Part shown: positions 59,501 through 64,000 of the stretch, in pieces
How positions within the stretch are numbered: the first letter of the stretch is position 1
How the letters are laid out: the number at the start of each line of letters is the position of its first letter
From: Arbacia lixula
Taxonomy: Eukaryota > Echinodermata > Echinoidea > Arbacioida > Arbaciidae
Length of the DNA stretch: 64,000 nt
NCBI GenBank assembly: GCA_963669155.1
Contig: OZ022590.1
Location: 2,551,899 to 2,615,898 of the forward strand
Reading direction: 5' to 3'
Program-made: the position numbers and the translations under genes
Notes under the pieces: generated by a model
Told to the model about the DNA's origin: nothing
Databases searched by the model: none
Seen by the model: only the letters and a program-made list of their open reading frames with translations

Positions 59501-60577
59501 GTATTGAGAGCAAGATGTCTCTTTACATAACACATGCACTAGATCTACAATAAGTCCTCGTGGTAAAGTAATATATACATAAAAGAGATCATACGGTACT
59601 GCTTCCATATAAGATTTATGTTGGTTAATATATCAGATATGACCTAGTTCTTCTTTATCAGAGAAAATACTTTGTTTTGTATGGATTCAGACATGCATTA
59701 ATGTACAGTCTAAGCTGTACAGTCTGGACAAACTCAAATCAATTATTTGGCCCAGTATCTTCGTATTTTTTAGTCAGACATCTTACCTTTTAATCAGTAA
59801 CCCAGGAAACCATATCTGGGCATAAGAATACACGAGTTAGTTTCCTGGGTTACCGATTAAAAGGTAAGATGTCTCACTAAAAAAATACGAAGATACGGGG
59901 CAAAATTATTGATTTGAGTTTGTTTTATAGAATGATACTACACAAGAAAGTGACCGACAATTAGCAATAATGAGATAACTCTAAAACACAATATTATAAT
60001 GAAAATGAAGAATGTAATGATACAGATCTGGCCTAGGTACCCAAGAAGAAGAAGACAGAGTAGAGCCCATCACTTGCTTTGTCCCGTTTACTGACCTAAT
60101 ATGTCAATCATGATACTACACAAGAAAGCGACCGACAATTAGCAATAATGAGATAATTCTAAAACACAATATTATAATGAAAATGAAGAATGTAATAATA
60201 CAGATCTGGCCTAGGTACTATTAAAGTACCCAAGAAGAAGACAGAGTAGAGCCCATTACTTGCTTTGTCCCGTTTACTGACCTAATATGTCAATCATGAT
60301 ACTACACAAGAAAGCGACCGACAATTAGCAATAATGAGATAATTCTAAAACACAATATTATAATGAAAATGAAGAATGTAATGATACAGATCTGGCCTAG
60401 GTACCCAAGAAGAAGAAGACAGAGTAGAGCCCATTACTTGCTTTGTCCCGTTTACTGACCTAATACGCCAATCATTGAGTAGTAGGTCGGAGATGAAGAC
60501 TGATACGTAATCAACACAAGAGTGGCCAGAGTCGAGATCGCTGCGCCGTAAGCAAACTGAGTAGGCCTGGACAACAT
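47545..60577 (-). CDS. DUF1647-like type II membrane protein, 337 aa
   Basis: Minus-strand exons in transcript order: 60577-60460, 59090-59017, 54281-54078, 53304-53200, 48057-47545; phases agree and the total is 1014 nt. The N-terminus MLSRPTQFAYGAAIST is followed by a hydrophobic anchor (about residues 8-24), so Golgi type II topology is likely. A stem to about residue 85 precedes the conserved part: LRIITAVSDNHASEV, TTVIMYDLGLSDTN, CNVEMRTFHFERYPPHV, TYAFKPIIIN, FGVIDYGDASVRF and SAINILLYKNLRGEW. This is the signature I know from the DUF1647 family (T-A-x-S-x-NH, YDLGLS, CNVE..F.F..YP, KP.I). That family is a glycosyltransferase-like group expanded in nematodes and invertebrate deuterostomes, with no settled activity. 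N-glycosylation sites: NTT, NLT, NIT, NSS. Introns of 4.7 and 5.1 kb are packed with retroelements. Confidence 0.85.
48985..49330. repeat. dispersed repeat F, copy 2
   Basis: Matches 13800-14115 (ACTATGGTCGGACAATCCAC and AATAATCTGCTCATGCGCA). A poly-G run follows at 49405-49422. Intron 4 of the DUF1647-like gene. Confidence 0.7.
49440..49752. mobile_element. MITE family E, copy 2
   Basis: Inverted relative to 40555-40872; it ends CAGCTTGGTGAAACATCCCC. Confidence 0.75.
50165..51470 (+). pseudogene. Ty3/gypsy LTR-retrotransposon relic, internally deleted
   Basis: At 50165-50400 a frame resembles a gag start (TAPEKLHPSG, then DWKMWRQMW after a frame change). From about 50690 the plus strand reads like the end of pol: NNPTQGVDSRPVQP, TKIPTTHSAL, then NRHSKTLSELDEGAVVRMK, KWKKATVIRRL and ERSYEV, an integrase C-terminal segment. 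It ends near GRSNRQRREPKKLADYV. Protease, RT, RNase H and most of integrase are missing, and frameshifts abound. No LTRs recognised. It sits in intron 4 of the DUF1647-like gene, on the opposite strand. Confidence 0.75.
51590..52790 (+). pseudogene. non-LTR retrotransposon 3' part, 5'-truncated
   Basis: An open frame at 51594-52385 begins inside an RT thumb-like region (RKWLGVPRMLTELAFF, LRLPMASVVEEYKVGK). It continues through RFMISSTFDVLPTPVNLKRW to a zinc-knuckle-like CFKVCRK...EHVLSACG. After stops and frameshifts, 52530-52740 reads VELTVP and then KYASLKQKC...VEVGCRGFAG, a C-terminal block I associate with invertebrate retroelements of this type. Whether it is a restriction-like endonuclease domain is inference. 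It is defective. Confidence 0.7.
53455..54050. repeat. degenerate minisatellite beside the DUF1647-like exon 3
   Basis: Repeating CGACCCRRGYGTTTATACC and CGACCTAAGTGCTAA-type motifs at about 50-60 bp period, running up to within 30 bp of the exon-3 donor (54077). No coding frame. Confidence 0.75.
54541..57836 (+). pseudogene. Penelope-like retroelement relic with GIY-YIG domain, split by a foldback element
   Basis: Left end 54541-54657 is the inverted copy of the right end (57720-57810), the terminal arrangement typical of Penelope-like elements. At 54670-54735 the frame gives DLIAEEEEHIRTSLSRCGY. The same protein resumes past the foldback insertion at 57164 (SRCGY | PDW across the junction, then TDNTRPKFN). 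The GIY-YIG endonuclease domain follows at 57380-57480: GVVYKIPCKDCNSCYIGETG, then R and KREH. Frameshifts break the rest. It lies in intron 2 of the DUF1647-like gene, on the opposite strand. Confidence 0.8.
54738..57163 (+). mobile_element. foldback element with CCAGTAGAAACC repeat arms, copy 1 (2426 bp)
   Basis: Termini are CCCAGGACGAAAAACC on the left and GGGAATTTCGACCTGGG on the right, i.e. an inverted repeat CCCAGGWCGAAA. TA flanks both ends (54736-54737, 57164-57165); joining the flanks restores the interrupted reading GY-PDW of the host retroelement. The arms (54745-55385 and 55790-57160) are tandem CCAGTAGAAACC variants in both orientations, with a higher-order unit of about 115 bp at 56460-56880. 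The core of about 400 bp (55385-55790) is non-repetitive. No transposase is coded, so it is non-autonomous. Confidence 0.9.
57837..59016. other. intron 2 of the DUF1647-like gene, left part
   Basis: AT-rich, no recognised element except a short triple AACAATTCT repeat near 58592-58618. Confidence 0.6.
59735..59925. repeat. inverted repeat with about 80-bp arms
   Basis: AAATCAATTATTTGGCCCAG...GGTTACTGATTAAAAGG-type sequence is mirrored almost perfectly (CTTTTAATCAGTAACCCAGG against CCTGGGTTACCGATTAAAAG) around a loop of about 35 bp. A long hairpin in intron 1 of the DUF1647-like gene. Confidence 0.85.
59934..60470 (-). repeat. three tandem copies of the exon 1 / intron 1 border
   Basis: Units of 178-186 bp start GATACTACACAAGAAAG at 59934, about 60110 and 60297. 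On the minus strand each ends with the last 16 nt of exon 1 and its splice donor (ATGATTGRCRTATTAG then GTCAGTAAAC). The functional copy is at 60460, with extra donors near 60282 and 60096. Confidence 0.85.
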
Positions 60578-60900
60578 CCTGGTGGTTGCAAGCTGGAGAA
60601 AAAAGATGTACAATATTGTATGATGCTCAATTCATATAGAATGACACTAAATGGAGCAATTTAATAGCATATATGCAATAATTGTATGGGTACATTCATC
60701 TGTTGTATCCTTATAAGCGTACAACTGTATATGTTATATTGTTCCATAGCAAATATATTTAATCCAATTCAATTCGAAATATCATTCAAGACATACCTGT
60801 CAAACAAGCGGTTAAAAGAACAAAAACAGTTGCTGTACTAGTTGACTTGTCCAATCCTTGCTCCCAATAAACGTCTTCGGTAAATGCACACGTAGATATT
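60460..60900 (-). other. 5' UTR exons of the DUF1647-like gene
   Basis: Upstream of the ATG at 60577 an acceptor (TTTTTTCTCCAG, AG at 60594-60593) shows the first coding exon starts at 60592. A donor ACAG/GTATGT at 60797/60796 could close an untranslated exon reaching to about 60900. The start site is unknown. Confidence 0.45.
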
Positions 60901-61311
60901 TCGAATCATGTCACGGACCGATAACCGAGAACTATTCCCCTTGTGCATTGAAGTGATGTTGTCAGATAATTCGCCCAAGGAGTGTCGTCGTGACAGGAGA
61001 GAGTAAATGCTTTTTAAGTGCTCATAGCGCTGAAATTTGATATCGGTAAGTTATGTCTGATAAAGAAACCTAAAGTGTTCTTTTAATTGGCTTTTAAAAT
61101 TACTGATACAATCAAGATATTTGATATCTGACCAAAAATATTTCCAAAGATATGCTCCTTTATACTAAATTGAAATTGATCGTGTTAGATGCAAACGACA
61201 AAATGGCGTGTCAAACGTAAAAGTTTGTGAATATTTTACAAAATAATCCGTAAAAAGCTGTGGCAATAACCTATTTAGATACATGTAGTTGAAAATGAAG
61301 ATTCCGAGTCT

Positions 61312-64000
61312 TATCTATCTATCTATCTATCTATCTAAGTAACATATCCGGAGACGTAGGCGATCATGGAGTGCCACAAATCTCTGTTCCTAGCTGTTTG
61401 AATCAGCTTTACTTCCCGCTGACCCGCACCTCTCTCTGTAATCCATGCATTCAGACTGGTTATCCAATTCATTCGTTTCCTTCCTCTACCTTTCTTTCCC
61501 TCCATCTTTCCTGTCAATGCCAAATTTTCAAGACCATCCTTTCTAATTATATGTCCTACAAACTCATCTGCCTAGTTTTTATCCCAGGTCGAAATTCCCA
61601 TAGAAACCAGTAGAAACCAGTAGAGACCGTCTACTGGTTTCTACTGGTCCAGTAGAGTCTACTGGTCTGAAGAGGAACTACGAAATCAAACCAGTAGAAA
61701 CCAGTAGAGTCTAATGTGTTGAAGACCAGTAGAAACGAATAGAAACCAATAGAAACCAGTAAGATCTAATGGTTTGAGAAGGAGTGTGAAAAAAAAACAA
61801 AGTCAAACCAGTAGAAACCATTAGAGACCAGTGGATTCTAATGGTATTGAAGACCAGTAGAAACCATTAGAATCCACTGGTCTCTAATGGTTTCTACTGG
61901 TTTGACTTTGTTTTTTACACTCCTTTTCAAACCATTAGATCTCACTGGTTTCTATTGGTTTCTACTGGTCTTCAATACCATTAGAATCCACTGGTCTCTA
62001 ATGGTTTCTACTGGTTTAACTTTGTTTTTTCACACTCCTTCTCAAACCACTAGATCTCACTGGTTTCTATTGGTTTCTGCTGGTCTTCAATACCATTAGA
62101 ATCCACTGGTCTCTAATGGTTTCTACTAGTTTGACTTTGTTTTTTTTCACATTAATAGAAACTAGTGAGATATAATGTTTTGAAAAGGAGTGTGAAAAAT
62201 TCAAAGTCAAACCAGGAGAAACCATTAGAGACCAGTGAAACTTAATGGTTTGAAAAGGAGTGTGAAAAATACAGAGTCAAACCAGTAGAAACCATTAGAG
62301 ACCAGTGAATTCTACTGGTGGAGACCAGTATAAACCAATAGAAACCGTAAGACCTAATGGTTTGAAAAGGAGTGTCAAAAATTCAAAGTAAAACCAGTGG
62401 AAACCAATAGAAACCAGTGAGATCTAATGGTTTGAAAAGGAGTGTGAAAAATACAAAGTCAAACCAGTAGAAACCATTAGAGACCAGTGAATTTTCCTGG
62501 TATTGGAGATCAGTAGAAACCAATAGAAACTAGTGAGATATAATGTTTGGAAAAGGAGTATGAAAAATACAAAGTCAAACCCGTATAAACCAATAGAAAC
62601 CAGTGAGATCTAATGGTTTGAAAAGGAGTGTGAAAAATACTAAGTCAAACCAGTAGAGACCATTAGAGACCAGTGAATTCTACTGGTAATGGAGACCAGT
62701 AGAAACCAATAGAAACCAATAGAAATAGAGATGCTCATGAATATTCATGCATGTATTTACGTGTCCTAATTTTGTAGTTTTAAATAGATAACCTCCACCT
62801 AACCAGATAAAAGGAATTTTACCAAGTAATGATTTCAAGTTTAAACGTAAAATAGTGAATGTCACCTACTTAAGTGAAGACAATAATGATAACAACAACA
62901 AAAATTATCTTCTTAAATGTAAGTTAGAGTAACCAATATCTTATGAACCTTATAACCGTACTGCTATATATATGAAAGTCTGTGAAGGAAAGAGTAGGAA
63001 TTAGGATAGGTATAGGACAGGATAGGAATAAATATAGGATAGGATAGGATTAGATTAAAACTATAAGGAAATGTGCCATACTTCGGATTATCATATACTA
63101 AATTTAAAATTGATAATTCATAAATATTTTTAATTTTGATTCCTATTGGTCTCCCGATGGCTCCAGTAGGTATTCTACTAGTTTCTACTGGTATTCTGAT
63201 GGATCCAGGAGAAATTGCTACTGGTTTCTACTGGCACTCTACTGGTATTTTTCTAATGGTTTCTACTGGAAATCATTTCAATTTTTCTATATTCAAACCA
63301 GCAGAAAAATTCCAGTAGAAACCAGTAGGAAGCTCTATTGGATCCAGTAGAGATTCCTACTGGTTTCTACTGGTATTCTACTGGCATTTTTCTAATGGTT
63401 TCTACTGGAAATCATTTCACTTTCCATATTCAAACCAGTAGAAAAATTCCAGTAGAAACCAGTAGGAAGCTCTATTGGATCCAGTAGAGATTCCTACTGG
63501 TTTCTACTGGTCTTCTATTGGATCCAGTAGAGATTCCTACTGGTTTCTACTGGTATTCTACTGGTCTTGTATTGGTCTTGTATTGGATCCAGTAGAGATT
63601 TCTACTGGTTTCTACTGGTATTCTACTGGTATTTTTCTAATGGTTTCTACTGGAAATCATTTCACTTTCCATATTCAAACCAGTAGAAAATTTCCAGTAG
63701 AAACCAGTAGAGATTCTAATGGTTTTTCTCTACTGGTTTCTACTGGTTTTTCGTCCTGGGATCTCAGTAATTAGCTTTCTCTCCATACCAGCTCTTCTTA
63801 AGCTCTTCATTGGTTAATCTGTCGGTCCGTGGAATCCTCATCATGCGTCGGAGGAACCACATTTCACAATTCTCCAAACGCTTTCTCATGTCTGATGTTA
63901 TTAACCATGCTTCACTTCTATACATCAACACAGGGTAGATGAAACAATTCAGTACTCTTAAACGAGTCTCCATGAAGTGTCCATTCTTCGGCCACCTGGT
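61312..64000 (-). pseudogene. LINE ORF2 C-terminus, interrupted by a foldback element
   Basis: From the right window edge the minus strand reads METRLRVLNCFIYPVLMY, then DMRKRLENCEMWFLRRMMR and TDRLTNEEL (63973 to about 63770). After the foldback insertion it resumes at 61580: FVGHIIRKDGLENLALTG, GRGRKRMNWITSLNAWITE and QTARNRDLWHSMIAYVSGY, with a stop at 61335. This is the C-terminal tail of an endonuclease/RT-type LINE. The 3' end is followed by a GATA/TAGA microsatellite (61312-61337), a common LINE tail. Frameshifts flank the insertion. The element continues beyond the window. Confidence 0.8.
61583..63760 (-). mobile_element. foldback element with CCAGTAGAAACC repeat arms, copy 2 (2178 bp)
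   Basis: Reverse orientation of copy 1. Left end is CCCAGGTCGAAATTCCCATA and right end TTTTTCGTCCTGGG. AT flanks both sides (61581-61582, 63761-63762); removing the element and one AT restores the LINE frame (TEIKTRQMSFVGH). The core at about 62725-63130 is the reverse complement of the copy-1 core, including matching TGCATGAATATTCATGAGCA. No transposase. Confidence 0.9.

Overview
This is a window of animal nuclear DNA. It has multi-exon genes with GT-AG introns, long AT-rich introns, many microsatellites and a heavy load of DNA transposons, MITEs and retroelement relics. The gene content (a laccase-like multicopper oxidase, a Golgi beta-1,4-galactosyltransferase-family enzyme and a DUF1647-like Golgi protein) together with the repeat style suggests a marine invertebrate deuterostome. 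An echinoderm is my first guess; a hemichordate or cephalochordate is not excluded. The species call is inference.

I rebuilt four protein-coding genes exon by exon from splice sites and reading phase; each gives an uninterrupted frame. (1) 1762-4391 (+), 4 coding exons, 128 aa: small secreted acidic four-cysteine protein of unknown family, behind a TATA box. (2) 15908-28654 (+), 10 exons, 617 aa: secreted laccase-like multicopper oxidase with all four copper motifs. (3) 34075-43421 (+), 9 exons, 489 aa: type II Golgi beta4-galactosyltransferase-family enzyme (GT7) with a 20-histidine run in its stem and Leu at the position of human B4GALT1 Tyr289, which predicts GalNAc transfer. (4) 60577-47545 (-), 5 coding exons, 337 aa: type II membrane protein resembling the DUF1647 family, with introns full of retroelement debris.

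Between genes 1 and 2 lie four near-identical tRNA genes with anticodon UCA in 408-bp tandem units, a degraded tyrosine-recombinase element, an isolated adhesion-GPCR-like exon, a hairpin MITE and a complete Tc1-like transposon with an intact transposase. From 28.7 to 34 kb there are microsatellites, a tRNA-derived SINE, hairpins and three copies of one dispersed repeat. From 44 to 47 kb there are GA repeats and dispersed repeats. Introns of gene 4 hold relics of a Ty3/gypsy element, a non-LTR element and a Penelope-like element. A LINE 3' end follows at 61.3-64 kb.

The most unusual structures are (a) the tandem UCA-anticodon tRNA array and (b) two copies, in opposite orientation, of a 2.2-2.4 kb non-autonomous element. 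Its arms consist almost entirely of CCAGTAGAAACC-type repeats. Both copies interrupt other transposons, so the 2-bp target duplications and element ends can be read exactly.
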